A stretch of 64,000 bases of DNA. It comes from Agrobacterium tumefaciens (GTDB lineage Bacteria > Pseudomonadota > Alphaproteobacteria > Rhizobiales > Rhizobiaceae). The stretch is taken from the NCBI RefSeq assembly GCF_000834635.1, contig NZ_JXQV01000021.1, positions 56,445 to 120,444 on the forward strand, in the 5' to 3' direction. Position numbers and translations under genes: made by a program. Of the stretch, positions 33,743 to 43,086 are shown in pieces. Under the pieces are notes generated by a model, which worked only from the letters and a program-made list of their open reading frames with translations, was not told the origin of the DNA and did no database searches. How positions within the stretch are numbered: position 1 is the stretch's first letter; every line of letters starts with the position of its first letter.

Positions 33743-35113
33743 ATGCTTGACGTGACAGTCGATCCCTACATCGAGAACAAGCTTGAAGCAGCCGTGGTCG
33801 ATGATGCTGAGACCGGTACCTATCGCTGCCGCCGCGATATCTTCACCGATCCGGAACTCTTCGAGCTGGAGATGAAGCATATCTGGGAGGGCAACTGGGT
33901 CTATCTGGCGCATGAGAGCCAGATCCCCAACCCGAATGATTACCTCACCGGCTATATCGGGCGTCAGCCAATTGTCATCTCACGCGACAAGAACGGCGAG
34001 ATGCACTGTTTCCTCAATGCCTGCTCCCATCGCGGCGCGATGGTTTGCCGCCACAAGCGTGGCAACAAGTCCACCTATACCTGCCCCTTCCACGGCTGGT
34101 CCTTCTCCAATGCGGGCAAGCTGCTGAAGGCCAAGGATCCGAATGGCGCTGGTTATCCCGAGCAGTTCAACAAGAACGGTTCGCACGATCTGACCAAGGT
34201 CGCCCGGTTTGAAAGCTATCGCGGTTTTCTGTTCGGCAGCCTCAACGCCGACGTGCTGTCGCTGGAAGACCATCTGGGCGAGGCGCGCAAGATCATCGAC
34301 ATGGTGGTGGACCAGTCGCCCGATGGATTGGAAATCCTGCGCGGCAGCTCAACCTATGTCTATGACGGCAACTGGAAACTGCAGACGGAAAACGGTGCCG
34401 ATGGCTATCACGTTTCCTCCGTGCACTGGAACTATGCTGCGACCACGCAACACCGCAAGGAAGCGATTGCCGCGGCCAATGGCCAGGATGTGACCCGCGC
34501 CATGGATGCCGGTGGCTGGGCCAAGCAGGGCGGCGGTTTCTATTCCTTTGAGCACGGACATCTGTTGCTCTGGACCCGCTGGGCAAACCCGGAAGACCGG
34601 CCGCTGGCGGAAAAGCGCGGAGCACTGACGGATCAGTTCGGTCAGGCCTGGGCTGACTGGATGATCGACCGTTCACGCAATCTCTGCCTTTACCCCAATG
34701 TCTACCTGATGGACCAGTTCTCCTCGCAGATCCGTATGTACCGGCCGATTGCCGTGGATAAAACCGAGGTGACAATCTACTGCATTGCACCGAAGGGCGA
34801 GAGCGCTGAGGCACGCGCACGCCGCATTCGTCAGTATGAGGATTTCTTCAATGCCAGCGGCATGGCGACACCCGATGATCTGGAGGAATTCCGCTCCTGC
34901 CAGATCGGCTATCAGGCGCGCCATGCGGAATGGAACGACCTGAGCCGTGGTGCCGCGCACTGGATCGAAGGCCCGGATGAGGGCGCTGCCGCCATCGGGC
35001 TGCAGCCGCTGCTTTCTGGCGTAAAGACCGAGGATGAAGGCTTATTCGTCGTTCAGCACAGCTATTGGAAACAGGCGCTGCAAAAGGCGATCGGGCGCGA
35101 CCCGACACTCTGA
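33743..35113 (+). CDS. benA: Benzoate 1,2-dioxygenase, large (alpha) subunit
   Basis: Catalytic subunit that dihydroxylates benzoate to the cis-diol carboxylate. 456 residues. The Rieske [2Fe-2S] ligands are Cys94, His96, Cys114 and His117 (CSHRG and CPFHGW). The mononuclear iron site is seen in [14 protein letters not shown] near residue 220, with a later Asp in the C-terminal half. It is strongly BenA/XylX-like from end to end ([20 protein letters not shown] near the start, shown in part). Followed by benB after 103 bases. Confidence 0.93.
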   Translation: MLDVTVDPYIENKLEAAVVDDAETGTYRCRRDIFTDPELFELEMKHIWEGNWVYLAHESQIPNPNDYLTGYIGRQPIVISRDKNGEMHCFLNACSHRGAMVCRHKRGNKSTYTCPFHGWSFSNAGKLLKAKDPNGAGYPEQFNKNGSHDLTKVARFESYRGFLFGSLNADVLSLEDHLGEARKIIDMVVDQSPDGLEILRGSSTYVYDGNWKLQTENGADGYHVSSVHWNYAATTQHRKEAIAAANGQDVTRAMDAGGWAKQGGGFYSFEHGHLLLWTRWANPEDRPLAEKRGALTDQFGQAWADWMIDRSRNLCLYPNVYLMDQFSSQIRMYRPIAVDKTEVTIYCIAPKGESAEARARRIRQYEDFFNASGMATPDDLEEFRSCQIGYQARHAEWNDLSRGAAHWIEGPDEGAAAIGLQPLLSGVKTEDEGLFVVQHSYWKQALQKAIGRDPTL

Positions 35114-35186
35114 GCATCGCATAGGCAATTCAAGACATGATGAGGTGCGGGCGGGCCGGGAGGGCGCTGCCCGCCTCAACGGGAAA

Positions 35187-35204
35187 GGCTGCCTTGGTGC
35201 AGCC
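35187..35204 (+). other. Hairpin just upstream of benB ribosome site
   Basis: GGCTGC-CTTGGT-GCAGCC is a perfect 6-base stem ending two bases before GAGGAGG and about 12 bases before the benB ATG. It may influence benB translation or mark an mRNA processing point in the 103-base benA-benB gap. That gap also has a longer imperfect GC-rich stem (about 35142-35178). Confidence 0.45.
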
Positions 35205-35216
35205 TGAGGAGGAACA

Positions 35217-35708
35217 ATGACGATATCCCGCCAAGAGGTGGAAGATTTCCTGTATCGCGAGGCGCGTTATCTCGACGACCGTGACTGGGACAGCTGGCTT
35301 GCGCTCTATGCGCCGCATGTCGATTTCTGGATGCCGGCCTGGGATGATGACGACCGGTTGACAGAAAATCCGCAGACCGAAATCTCGCTGATGTACTATC
35401 CGAGCAAGCAGGGGCTGGAAGATCGCATCTTCCGCATCCGCACCGACAGATCCAGCGCCACCAGCCTGCCGGAGCCGCGCACGCTGCACCACATTTCCAA
35501 TGTCGAGATCCTGTCGCAGACGCCGGAAAAGCTCGAGATCCGCTTCAACTGGATGACGCAGAACTTCCGCTACAAGACCACCGACACCCACTACGGGACG
35601 AATTTCTACACGCTCGACGTATCTGGTGGCCAGATGCTGATCGCATCCAAGAAAATCGTTCTCGTCAACGATTACATCCACCACGTCATCGACATCTACC
35701 ACGTCTGA
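35217..35708 (+). CDS. benB: Benzoate 1,2-dioxygenase, small (beta) subunit
   Basis: Structural subunit of the alpha3-beta3 oxygenase. 163 residues, the family's normal length, with the cystatin-like fold pattern: VEDFLYREARYLDDRDWDSWL near the N-terminus, FRIRTDRSSATSLPEPRTLHHISNV mid-protein (shown in part) and FYTLDV. The ATG at 35217 follows GAGGAGGAAC. It lies between benA and benC in the expected order. Confidence 0.93.
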   Translation: MTISRQEVEDFLYREARYLDDRDWDSWLALYAPHVDFWMPAWDDDDRLTENPQTEISLMYYPSKQGLEDRIFRIRTDRSSATSLPEPRTLHHISNVEILSQTPEKLEIRFNWMTQNFRYKTTDTHYGTNFYTLDVSGGQMLIASKKIVLVNDYIHHVIDIYHV

Positions 35709-35723
35709 GCGGAGGAACAGATC

Positions 35724-36740
35724 ATGCCGAGAGTGGCTTTGAACTTCGAGGACGGTGTCACCCGTTTCATCGAATGCGGCGCAAACGAGGTTCTGGTGGA
35801 TGCCGCCTACCGCGCCCGTTTGAACATTCCGATGGACTGTCGCGATGGTGTTTGCGGCACGTGCAAGTGCAAGGTGGAGGCCGGTTCCTTCGAGCTTGGT
35901 GATTACATCGAGGATGCGCTGTCGGATGATGAGCGTGGTCAGGGCTTTGCCCTAAGCTGCCAGATGCGCCCCAGCAGCGATTGCGTCGTCTCGGTGCCAG
36001 CCACCTCTGCCATGTGCAAGAGCGGTCCGGCGGAATATGGTGCAAGCCTCATCGAAGTGCGCCCGCTGTCTCAAACGACCCTCGGCTTTTCGCTCGCGCT
36101 GGATGATCCTGATGCGCTGGGCTTCCTGCCCGGCCAATATGTGCAGGTCTCGGTGCCGGGTTCTGATGCACGTCGCGCCTATTCCTTCTCGTCCATGGTC
36201 AATGACGGTCGCGTCGACTTTCTGGTGCGCAACATTCCAGGCGGGCTGATGTCCACCTATCTCTCCACGAAGGCGAAACCCGGCGATAGGCTGACGTTGA
36301 AGGGGCCATCAGGTGCTTTCTACCTGCGTGAACTGCGGCGTCCTTCGCTGTTTCTGGCAGGTGGAACCGGGCTTGCACCGTTCCTTGCCATGCTCGAACA
36401 TCTTTCAGAGCGTAACGAGCAGCCGCAAGCCGTCCGGCTGATCTATGGCGTCACGCGCGATGTGGATCTGGTCGAGGTGCCACGCCTGGAAGCGCTGCGG
36501 GCCAAGCTCCCGAGTTTCACCTATGATGTCTGCATTTCCGATCCGGAAAGCCAGGCCCCGCTCAAGGGCTTCGTCACCGACCATTTCGGGGCCGCCGATC
36601 TCAATGGTGGTGAATGCGACGTCTATCTCTGCGGCCCGCCGCCAATGGTGGAAGCGGTACGCAGGCACTTCAGCACCATCGGGGTAACGCCCGCTGTCTT
36701 CCACTACGAGAAGTTCAATCCTGCGGAGGCAGTGCAATGA
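35724..36740 (+). CDS. benC: Benzoate 1,2-dioxygenase electron-transfer component (ferredoxin reductase)
   Basis: Passes electrons from NADH to the oxygenase. 338 residues in three domains. The N-terminal plant-type [2Fe-2S] ferredoxin has Cys39, Cys44 and Cys47 in DCRDGVCGTCKC and a fourth Cys in LSCQM. The FAD domain has RRAYSFSS near residue 155. The NADH domain has FLAGGTGLAPFLAML near 210 and DVYLCGPPPMVEAV near 295. It overlaps benD by ATGA. Confidence 0.94.
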   Translation: MPRVALNFEDGVTRFIECGANEVLVDAAYRARLNIPMDCRDGVCGTCKCKVEAGSFELGDYIEDALSDDERGQGFALSCQMRPSSDCVVSVPATSAMCKSGPAEYGASLIEVRPLSQTTLGFSLALDDPDALGFLPGQYVQVSVPGSDARRAYSFSSMVNDGRVDFLVRNIPGGLMSTYLSTKAKPGDRLTLKGPSGAFYLRELRRPSLFLAGGTGLAPFLAMLEHLSERNEQPQAVRLIYGVTRDVDLVEVPRLEALRAKLPSFTYDVCISDPESQAPLKGFVTDHFGAADLNGGECDVYLCGPPPMVEAVRRHFSTIGVTPAVFHYEKFNPAEAVQ

Positions 36741-37519
36741 GCCGCGAACGCTTTACCGGCAAAGTATTGGCGGTGACTGGCGCCGCCCAGGGTATCGGGC
36801 GTGAGGTTGCGCTGCGTGCCGCAGTTGAGGGGGCAACGGTCGCTATTATCGATCGCTCGGAACTGGTCAACGAGGTTGCGGCAGAGATCGTGGCACAGGG
36901 CGGCTTGGCCCATGCCATCACGGCGGATCTGGAAAGCTGGGAAGGCGCGAGCCACGCCATTGCCACGGCTCTTGAGCAGGCGGGCCGCATCGACATCCTG
37001 GTCAACAATGTCGGTGGCGCCATCTGGATGCAGCCCTTTGAAGTCTTCGGGGCCGAACAGATCATGGCCGAGATCAACCGGTCGCTCTTTCCGACACTCT
37101 GGTGCTGCCGCGCTGTGCTGCCATCCATGATTGCCGCTCAGCAGGGCGTTATCGTCAACGTGTCGTCGATTGCCACGCGTGGCATCAATCGCGTGCCCTA
37201 TTCGGCGGCGAAAGGTGCCGTCAACGCGATGACCGTCGCGCTTGCCATGGAAAATGCCACCCGCGGAATTCGTGTCAATGCGGTCGCGCCCGGTGGCACG
37301 GAAGCGCCGCCGCGCAAAATCCCGCGCAACGCGAATGAACAGAGCGAGGACGAACGCCGCTGGATGGCCGATGTGGTGGCACAGACCAAGCAAAGCAGTT
37401 TCATGAAGCGATACGGGACGCTGGAGGAGCAGGCGAATGCCATCCTGTTCATGGCGTCAGACGAATCCTCCTATCTCACGGGCACGGTGTTGCCCGTTGG
37501 CGGCGGGGATAGTGGCTAA
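36737..37519 (+). CDS. benD: cis-1,6-dihydroxycyclohexa-2,4-diene-1-carboxylate dehydrogenase
   Basis: Short-chain dehydrogenase that oxidises and decarboxylates the benzoate cis-diol to catechol, feeding CatA. 260 residues from ATG 36737, which overlaps the benC stop. NAD motif TGAAQGIGRE is near residues 14-23, NNVGG near 90, and catalytic Ser in NVSSIATRG with Tyr-x3-Lys in VPYSAAKGAVNAM near 155. C-terminal SDR signature: DESSYLTGTVLPVGGGDSG. The position after benC identifies the substrate. Confidence 0.93.
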   Translation: MSRERFTGKVLAVTGAAQGIGREVALRAAVEGATVAIIDRSELVNEVAAEIVAQGGLAHAITADLESWEGASHAIATALEQAGRIDILVNNVGGAIWMQPFEVFGAEQIMAEINRSLFPTLWCCRAVLPSMIAAQQGVIVNVSSIATRGINRVPYSAAKGAVNAMTVALAMENATRGIRVNAVAPGGTEAPPRKIPRNANEQSEDERRWMADVVAQTKQSSFMKRYGTLEEQANAILFMASDESSYLTGTVLPVGGGDSG

Positions 37520-37528
37520 AACCTGATG

Positions 37529-37628
37529 CGACCGGCGTGAAACGGCGGTCGAGACGTCAAGACTTCAGAAAACAGGACTGACAGTGCCAATCAGCAATGC
37601 CGCCGGGGTGTCTTGAGGAGAAGACCCC
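37529..37628 (+). other. Two hairpins in the benD - transporter gap
   Basis: First: CGACCG-G-CGT-GAA-ACG-G-CGGTCG at 37529-37551, ten bases after the benD stop. Second: GGGG(TG)TCTT with AAGACCCC at 37605-37628, a stem with a two-base bulge. Neither is followed by a T run. They may stabilise the 3' end of the ben mRNA and the 5' end of the binding-protein mRNA. Confidence 0.4.
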
Positions 37629-37658
37629 CGTTGATAACCCATAAGAGGAGGAGCAGAA

Positions 37659-38870
37659 ATGATTCATGATAAGGGCGTTCCCAAATTCGAAATCAGCCGC
37701 CGCAGTCTGTTGACCGCATCCGCTGCCGGTGCCGCAAGCCTTGCCTTCGGCCTGCCGAGGCCAGCCATTGCCCAGGCCACGCCGATCAGGATCGGCCTGA
37801 TGCTGCCATCAAGTGGCACCTTCGCCAAGCTCGGCCAATTCGTCGACAACGGCTTCAGCCTTTATGTCGAGCAAAAGGGTGGCATGCTGGGCGGCAGGCC
37901 GGTCGAATTCATTCGTCTGGACGATGAATCGAAGCCGGAAACAGCCACTGACAACATGAACCGGCTGGTGGGACGCGACAAGGTGGATTTCGTTGTCGGC
38001 ACTGTGCATTCCGGCGTTGCGATGGCCATGGTGAAGGTGGCGCGTGATACGGGTGTTCCGCTCATCATCCCCAATGCAGGTGCCGATGAAGCAACCGGCC
38101 CGCTCTGCGCTGCCAACATATTCCGCACCTCCTTCTCCAGCTGGCAGGTGTCCCATCCCATGGGCAAGGTCATGTTTGATGCAGGCCATCGCAATGTGGT
38201 CAGTATCACCTGGCGCTATGCTGCGGGCATGCAGATGGCCAAGGGCTTTGCCGAGGGTTTCACCAGTGCTGGCGGCAAGGTGGTGGAGGAACTGACGCTG
38301 CCCTTCCCGGAAGTGGAATTCCAGGCGCTGATCACGCGCATCGCACAGCTGAAGCCGGATGCCGTCTACGCCTTTTTTGCCGGTGGCGGCGCGGTGAAGT
38401 TCGTGACCGATTACGCAGCCGCCGGTTTGCAGGGCAAGATCCCGCTTTATGGAACCGGGTTCCTGACCGACGGTACATTGCCAGCGCAAGGGGCGGCAGC
38501 CGAGGGCATTCGCACGACGCTGCATTATGCCGACAATCTCGATAATCCCGCAAACAAGACGTTCCTAGACGATTTTGCGAAGAAAACCGGCCAGACCGGC
38601 GACATCTATGCGGTGCAGGGCTTTGATGCGGGGGCGCTGCTGGATGTGGGGCTTGCCGCCACCAAGGGCGACACTGGCGCACGCGACGCGATGTTCGCCG
38701 CAATGCAGGGCGCAAAGCTCAACAGTCCGCGCGGCCCGATGAGCTTTTCGGCGGCCCATAACCCGATCCAGAACATCTATCTGCGCGAAGTGCGCGGGGG
38801 CAAGAACGTGCTGGTGTCGGTGGCGGGCGAAGCGGTCAAGGACCCGGCTCGCGGATGCAAGATGACCTGA
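37659..38870 (+). CDS. Branched-chain-type ABC transporter binding protein (probable aromatic acid importer)
   Basis: Periplasmic binding protein of 403 residues with a Tat-type leader (FEISRRSLLTASAAGAASLA, cut after AIAQA near residue 39). The mature part is a LivJ-like type I fold: IRIGLMLPSSGTFAKLGQ, then DDESKPETATDNMNRLVGRD. In this family several members bind benzoate, hydroxybenzoates or other aromatic acids rather than leucine. Sitting directly after benABCD and before LivHMGF-type genes, benzoate is the likely ligand. The Tat leader suggests export already folded. Confidence 0.88.
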   Translation: MIHDKGVPKFEISRRSLLTASAAGAASLAFGLPRPAIAQATPIRIGLMLPSSGTFAKLGQFVDNGFSLYVEQKGGMLGGRPVEFIRLDDESKPETATDNMNRLVGRDKVDFVVGTVHSGVAMAMVKVARDTGVPLIIPNAGADEATGPLCAANIFRTSFSSWQVSHPMGKVMFDAGHRNVVSITWRYAAGMQMAKGFAEGFTSAGGKVVEELTLPFPEVEFQALITRIAQLKPDAVYAFFAGGGAVKFVTDYAAAGLQGKIPLYGTGFLTDGTLPAQGAAAEGIRTTLHYADNLDNPANKTFLDDFAKKTGQTGDIYAVQGFDAGALLDVGLAATKGDTGARDAMFAAMQGAKLNSPRGPMSFSAAHNPIQNIYLREVRGGKNVLVSVAGEAVKDPARGCKMT

Positions 38871-38878
38871 TTTTTGCC

Positions 38879-38900
38879 GCGGGGCAGTTCACTGCCCCGC
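38879..38900 (+). other. Strong GC hairpin between binding protein and permease genes
   Basis: GCGGGGCAG-TTCA-CTGCCCCGC is a perfect 9-base stem with a 4-base loop, eight bases after the binding-protein stop and followed by TTT. Such intercistronic stems in ABC operons commonly let the binding protein be made in excess over the membrane parts, as in malE-malF. That role is inferred here. Confidence 0.6.
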
Positions 38901-38924
38901 TTTCCCGAACGTTCGGAGACGATC

Positions 38925-39797
38925 ATGGATATCGCGACTTTCGCCATCCAGCTTTTAAATGCCGTGCAATACGGGCTTGTGCTGTTTCTGGTTGCCAGCG
39001 GGCTGACGCTGGTTTTCGGCATTCTCGGTGTCATCAATCTCGCCCATGGTGCATTCTACATGCTGGGTGCCTATCTGGCCTGGTGGTTCACCATGACGAC
39101 CGGCAATCTGTTCCTCGGCATTGTCGCGGCTTTCGTAATCAGCTTTCTTGTCGGTATGGTGCTGGAAAGCCTGTTCATCAAGCGGCTCTATGGGCGTGAC
39201 CATCTTTCACAGGTTCTCCTGAGCTTTGGTCTCATCCTTGTGCTGGACAAGGTGCGCCAGATCCTGTTCGGTCGCGATGTGCAATCTGTCGCCTTGCCGG
39301 AGTGGCTATCCGGGGCAGTTCAGGTGACGGACATGCAATCCTATCCGCATTACCGTTTGGCCCTGATCGGCTTTTGCCTTGTGGTGGCCGCCGCGATCTT
39401 CTTCGTCATCAACCGCACGCGGATCGGCATGATCGTTCGCGCGGGGGCGGAAAACCGGGACATGACGCGGGCGCTCGGTATTCCCTTCGACAAGGTCAAC
39501 CGGCTGGTGTTTGCCGTTGGCATCGCGCTGGCGGCGCTTGCCGGTGCTGTGATTGCGCCAGTCTCTACCGTCTTTCCGGGCATGGGTGACAGTATGCTGA
39601 TCCTGTCCTTCGTGGTGGTCGTGCTGGGTGGCGTGGGGTCCGTTCCCGGTGCCGCCATCGGGGCGCTATTGATCGGCCTTATCGACACCTTCGGGAAAGT
39701 CTTCCTGCCGGAATTTGCCGGCGTCCTCATCTATCTGCTCATGGCTCTTGTGCTGCTCTGGCGGCCCACCGGCATCATGGGCAAGCGGGAGATCTGA
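38925..39797 (+). CDS. Branched-chain-type ABC transporter permease (LivH-like)
   Basis: Inner-membrane permease of 290 residues with about eight helices. LivH features: GLVLFLVASGLTLVFGILGVINLAHGAFYMLGAY (given in part), then AENRDMTRALGIPFDKVNRLVF near residue 185 and VVVLGGVGSVPGAAIGALLIG near 230. The ATG at 38925 follows GGAGACG. It pairs with the LivM-like gene that starts three bases after its stop. Confidence 0.91.
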   Translation: MDIATFAIQLLNAVQYGLVLFLVASGLTLVFGILGVINLAHGAFYMLGAYLAWWFTMTTGNLFLGIVAAFVISFLVGMVLESLFIKRLYGRDHLSQVLLSFGLILVLDKVRQILFGRDVQSVALPEWLSGAVQVTDMQSYPHYRLALIGFCLVVAAAIFFVINRTRIGMIVRAGAENRDMTRALGIPFDKVNRLVFAVGIALAALAGAVIAPVSTVFPGMGDSMLILSFVVVVLGGVGSVPGAAIGALLIGLIDTFGKVFLPEFAGVLIYLLMALVLLWRPTGIMGKREI

Positions 39798-39799
39798 TC

Positions 39800-40807
39800 A
39801 TGATGCCCTTATTTTCGAAAAACAGCGCGCCGATGGCGGCGATGTTTGCTGCAGCTCTGTTTCTGCCGCTGATGGTCGGTGACTATTATTTGCAGTTTAC
39901 CGCCAAGGTGATGCTGCTCGGCATCCTCGCAATGTCGCTCAACCTAAATGTCGGTTTCGGCGGCATGGTCAGCCTCTGTCATGCGGCCTTCTTCGGGCTG
40001 GCAGGCTATGTGCTCGTGCTGGTAACGCCGGAATATGAGGCGCCCAACCTTGTCTGGACGCTTTTCATTGCGCTTGTCGTGGTTGCCGTTGTGGCGGCTG
40101 TCATCGGTGCGCTTTCGCTGCGCACGCGCGGGATCTACTTTATTATGGTCACGCTGGCCTTCGGGGAAATGTTGTTTTTCCTGTTTCATGACACCTCCAT
40201 CGGCGGCGGTTCGGACGGTATATTCCTTTATGTAAAGCCGCTGCTGACGCTGGGCGGTCTTTCCATTGATCTGGAAAACCCGCTCACTTTCTACATAGTG
40301 GCGCTTGTCTGCTGCGCCTTGTCCTGGGCGTTGATCACTCATCTGCTTGCGAGCCCTTTTGGAGATTCGCTGACGGCTGCCCGTGACAATGAGCGGCGGG
40401 CCATGTCACTCGGCATTCCGGTGTTTGCCGTCCGTCTCGTCGCCTTCATCATCTCGGCAGTCATGGCCGGGCTTGCCGGTTACATGTCCACCGCACAGTT
40501 CGGCTTTGTCGCGCCGCAGATGCTGGGATGGCACATGTCGGCTGTTGCACTGGTCATGGTGGTTCTCGGCGGTAGCCGCAAGGTGACTGGCCCGCTCTTC
40601 GGTGCCGTCGGCCTGGTCATGCTGGAGGACATTCTGAAGGTCTATCTGGGAGAGCAATGGAAGCTGGTCTATGGAGGCGTGATCGTGGCGCTCGTCCTGT
40701 TCCTGCCGGGCGGTCTTCAGGACATTCTGCGCATGATGTGGCCGCAGGGCTTGTTTCGTCGCGCAGAGCCTGTGACGCAGCCAATTGTTGTGGGAGGCAA
40801 GCAATGA
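39800..40807 (+). CDS. Branched-chain-type ABC transporter permease (LivM-like)
   Basis: Second permease, 335 residues, with LivM-type stretches: LGILAMSLNLNVGFGGMVSLCHAAFFGLAGY (in part), TRGIYFIMVTLAFGEMLFF near residue 110 and ARDNERRAMSLGIPVFAVRLVAF near 195. About nine to ten helices. Its stop overlaps the next ATPase gene by four bases (ATGA). It forms the channel heterodimer with the LivH-like protein. Confidence 0.91.
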   Translation: MMPLFSKNSAPMAAMFAAALFLPLMVGDYYLQFTAKVMLLGILAMSLNLNVGFGGMVSLCHAAFFGLAGYVLVLVTPEYEAPNLVWTLFIALVVVAVVAAVIGALSLRTRGIYFIMVTLAFGEMLFFLFHDTSIGGGSDGIFLYVKPLLTLGGLSIDLENPLTFYIVALVCCALSWALITHLLASPFGDSLTAARDNERRAMSLGIPVFAVRLVAFIISAVMAGLAGYMSTAQFGFVAPQMLGWHMSAVALVMVVLGGSRKVTGPLFGAVGLVMLEDILKVYLGEQWKLVYGGVIVALVLFLPGGLQDILRMMWPQGLFRRAEPVTQPIVVGGKQ

Positions 40808-41562
40808 CCAAAGATCTGCTCGTTGTTGAGGGATTGAGCAAACGCTTCGGCGGCCTGCTCGCCGTCTGTGATGTTTCACTCAGCCTGCGTCAAGATGAAA
40901 TACATGCCGTTATCGGACCCAACGGGGCTGGCAAGTCGTCGCTGATCAACCTGTTGTCGGGCGATCTTTCGGTCAGCGCTGGACGCGTTCTTCTCGAGGG
41001 AAAGGACGTGACAGGGGAGGCCCCCCACCGCCGCTGCCGCGCCGGTATCGGGCGCTCCTATCAGAAGACGACCATCTTTCATGAACGCACCGTTCTCGAC
41101 AATGTTCGCCTCGCCGCACAAAGCGCAAGGCACAACACGCTCGCGATGCGGCGCGTCACGTTGGTCGAGATGGAGACGGAAGAAGCGGCACTGGCTGCCC
41201 TGCAGGAAACCGGTCTGACGGACCGGGCCGCGACTGTTGCGCGCCAGATGAGCCATGGCGAACAACGGCAGCTGGAGGTCGCGATGGTGCTTGCGACGAA
41301 GCCCAGAGTGCTGCTTGTCGATGAGCCTTTGGCCGGTATGGGGCATTCCGAGGCCAAGCGTATGGCAGACGTGATCCGTGGACTGGCTGTCGGGCGGGGC
41401 ATTCTTCTCGTCGAGCACGACATGGATATCGTTTTTGCCATCGCCGACAGGCTGACCGTGATGGCGGACGGGAAGGTTATCGCATCCGGTGCGGTTGAAG
41501 AGGTGCGCCGCGATGCCAGAGTGCGCGCCGCCTATCTGGGAGAAACGGAGGACGCCGCATGA
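40804..41562 (+). CDS. Branched-chain-type ABC transporter ATPase (LivG-like)
   Basis: ATPase of 252 residues from ATG 40804 (MTKDLLVVEGLSKRFGG). Walker A GPNGAGKSS is near residue 39, signature LSHGEQ appears as MSHGEQRQLEVAM near 150, Walker B VLLVDEPLAGMG near 172, and switch VEHDMDIVFAIADR. The MSHGEQRQ form of the signature is the normal LivG variant. Overlaps both neighbours by four bases. Confidence 0.91.
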   Translation: MTKDLLVVEGLSKRFGGLLAVCDVSLSLRQDEIHAVIGPNGAGKSSLINLLSGDLSVSAGRVLLEGKDVTGEAPHRRCRAGIGRSYQKTTIFHERTVLDNVRLAAQSARHNTLAMRRVTLVEMETEEAALAALQETGLTDRAATVARQMSHGEQRQLEVAMVLATKPRVLLVDEPLAGMGHSEAKRMADVIRGLAVGRGILLVEHDMDIVFAIADRLTVMADGKVIASGAVEEVRRDARVRAAYLGETEDAA

Positions 41563-42269
41563 CACTTCTGACAGTCGAGGGCCTTCAAGGCTTTTATGGT
41601 GCAAGCCAGGTGCTGCATGGGATTGACCTGCAGATCAGCCCGGGCGAGCAGATCGCTCTTCTCGGGCGAAACGGCATGGGCAAGACCTCTTTCCTGCGGT
41701 CGCTGGTGGGTGCCTTGCCGAAAGTGGCGGGGGAGGTCGCTCTCAACGGCAAGAGCATCCGTGGGCGATTGCCGGAGCATATCGCGCAGGCGGGCGTTGC
41801 CATCGTGCCTGAAGGGCGGGGCGTTTTCGGCTCGCTTTCGGTTATCGAAAATCTTGTCATGGCAGCGCGGCCGGGTCCCACGGGCAAGCGCCAATGGACG
41901 TTAGACCGGGTCCTTTCCGTGTTTCCGAGGCTCGCACAGCGGCGTGGGCATGGCGGTCATCAATTGTCCGGCGGCGAGCAGCAGATGCTGACCATCGGGC
42001 GCGCTCTGATGACAAATCCTGATCTGTTGCTCATCGATGAGGCAACTGAAGGCCTTGCGCCGCTCGTTGCACAGGAAATCTGGAAGACGCTGGGGATCAT
42101 CCGATCCGAAGGGATCGCGACCGTTGTGGTCGACAAAGATGTGAAAAACCTCAGCCGGGTTGCCGACCGAATGATCATCATGTCCAAGGGTAAGCTGGTA
42201 TTTGCCGGAACTCCTGCGGAACTGGCCGGGCAGGGCGACCTGCTGGAGCGTCACCTGGGAGTTCAATGA
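41559..42269 (+). CDS. Branched-chain-type ABC transporter ATPase (LivF-like)
   Basis: ATPase of 236 residues. Walker A GRNGMGKTS near residue 38, signature LSGGEQQMLTIGRAL near 137, Walker B LLLIDEATEGLAP near 158, followed by VVDKDVKNLSRVADR where most LivF proteins have a Gln or Glu-based switch. The Asp-Glu-Ala (DEA) form is usual for LivF. Overlaps pcaD by four bases, tying the hydrolase into the same transcript. Confidence 0.91.
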   Translation: MTLLTVEGLQGFYGASQVLHGIDLQISPGEQIALLGRNGMGKTSFLRSLVGALPKVAGEVALNGKSIRGRLPEHIAQAGVAIVPEGRGVFGSLSVIENLVMAARPGPTGKRQWTLDRVLSVFPRLAQRRGHGGHQLSGGEQQMLTIGRALMTNPDLLLIDEATEGLAPLVAQEIWKTLGIIRSEGIATVVVDKDVKNLSRVADRMIIMSKGKLVFAGTPAELAGQGDLLERHLGVQ

Positions 42270-43051
42270 TGCCATTTCTCTATTCTTCCGGCGTCACACT
42301 GCATTACCGGATCGGTGGGCGCGCTGGCAAACCTCGGATTGCCTTTACGAACTCGCTCGGTTCAGACATGCGCATCTGGGGTACGGTCGAGCAGATCCTG
42401 CGCTATGATTTCGAGATGCTGTTTTTTGACCAACGCGGCCATGGCCTCTCACAAAACGTTGTCGCTCCCTACAGGCTTGACGATCTCTCCGGCGATCTCC
42501 TGATGTTGCTGGACGTGCTCGGTTGGGAAAAAACAGCACTTTGCGGCGTCTCTGTCGGCGGCCTTATTGCCATGGATGCGGCGCTGAAAGATGCGGCGCG
42601 CGTCTCGTATCTCATGCTGTTCGATACCGCTCCCCGCATCGGCAACGCCGACCTCTGGGCTGCACGCATTGAAACTGTCGAGGCAGACGGGCTTGAGGCG
42701 CATGCCGACAGTTTCCTGGCCCGCTGGTTCCCGCCATCCTTCGCTGAAGAGTGGCCGGAGGCCTGGCAGGGCTGGAAGCGGATGCTTCAGGCGACGCCGA
42801 AAGAAGGCTATATGGCCACTTGCGCGGCGTTGCGCGATGCTGACCTGACGGCATCGATCCACCGACTGGATCTGCCGGTGCTTCTGCTGGCTGGAACGGA
42901 GGATATTTCAACGCCGCCTTCACTCGTGCAGCAAATGACGCATGATATCCGAGACAGCCGCTTCGTAACGGTCCCAAAGGCGGGGCATCTTCCCATGATC
43001 GACGCAAGTGAGGCTGTGGCGAGCGAAATCCGAAGCTTTCTGGTTGCATGA
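42266..43051 (+). CDS. pcaD: 3-oxoadipate enol-lactonase
   Basis: Alpha/beta hydrolase of 261 residues that opens the enol-lactone made by CatC to beta-ketoadipate. Nucleophile Ser96 in GVSVGG, oxyanion region FTNSLGSDMRIW near residues 27-38 (the PcaD-type NSLG motif), FFDQRGHGLS near 53, a late Asp in GTEDISTPP and His in KAGHLPMID. It completes the benzoate-to-beta-ketoadipate route encoded from catB onward. The next steps (CoA transferase and thiolase) are not in this window. Confidence 0.9.
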   Translation: MMPFLYSSGVTLHYRIGGRAGKPRIAFTNSLGSDMRIWGTVEQILRYDFEMLFFDQRGHGLSQNVVAPYRLDDLSGDLLMLLDVLGWEKTALCGVSVGGLIAMDAALKDAARVSYLMLFDTAPRIGNADLWAARIETVEADGLEAHADSFLARWFPPSFAEEWPEAWQGWKRMLQATPKEGYMATCAALRDADLTASIHRLDLPVLLLAGTEDISTPPSLVQQMTHDIRDSRFVTVPKAGHLPMIDASEAVASEIRSFLVA

Positions 43052-43086
43052 AAGCGTAAGGCGCAACAGATGCGGGGAGGCAACAC

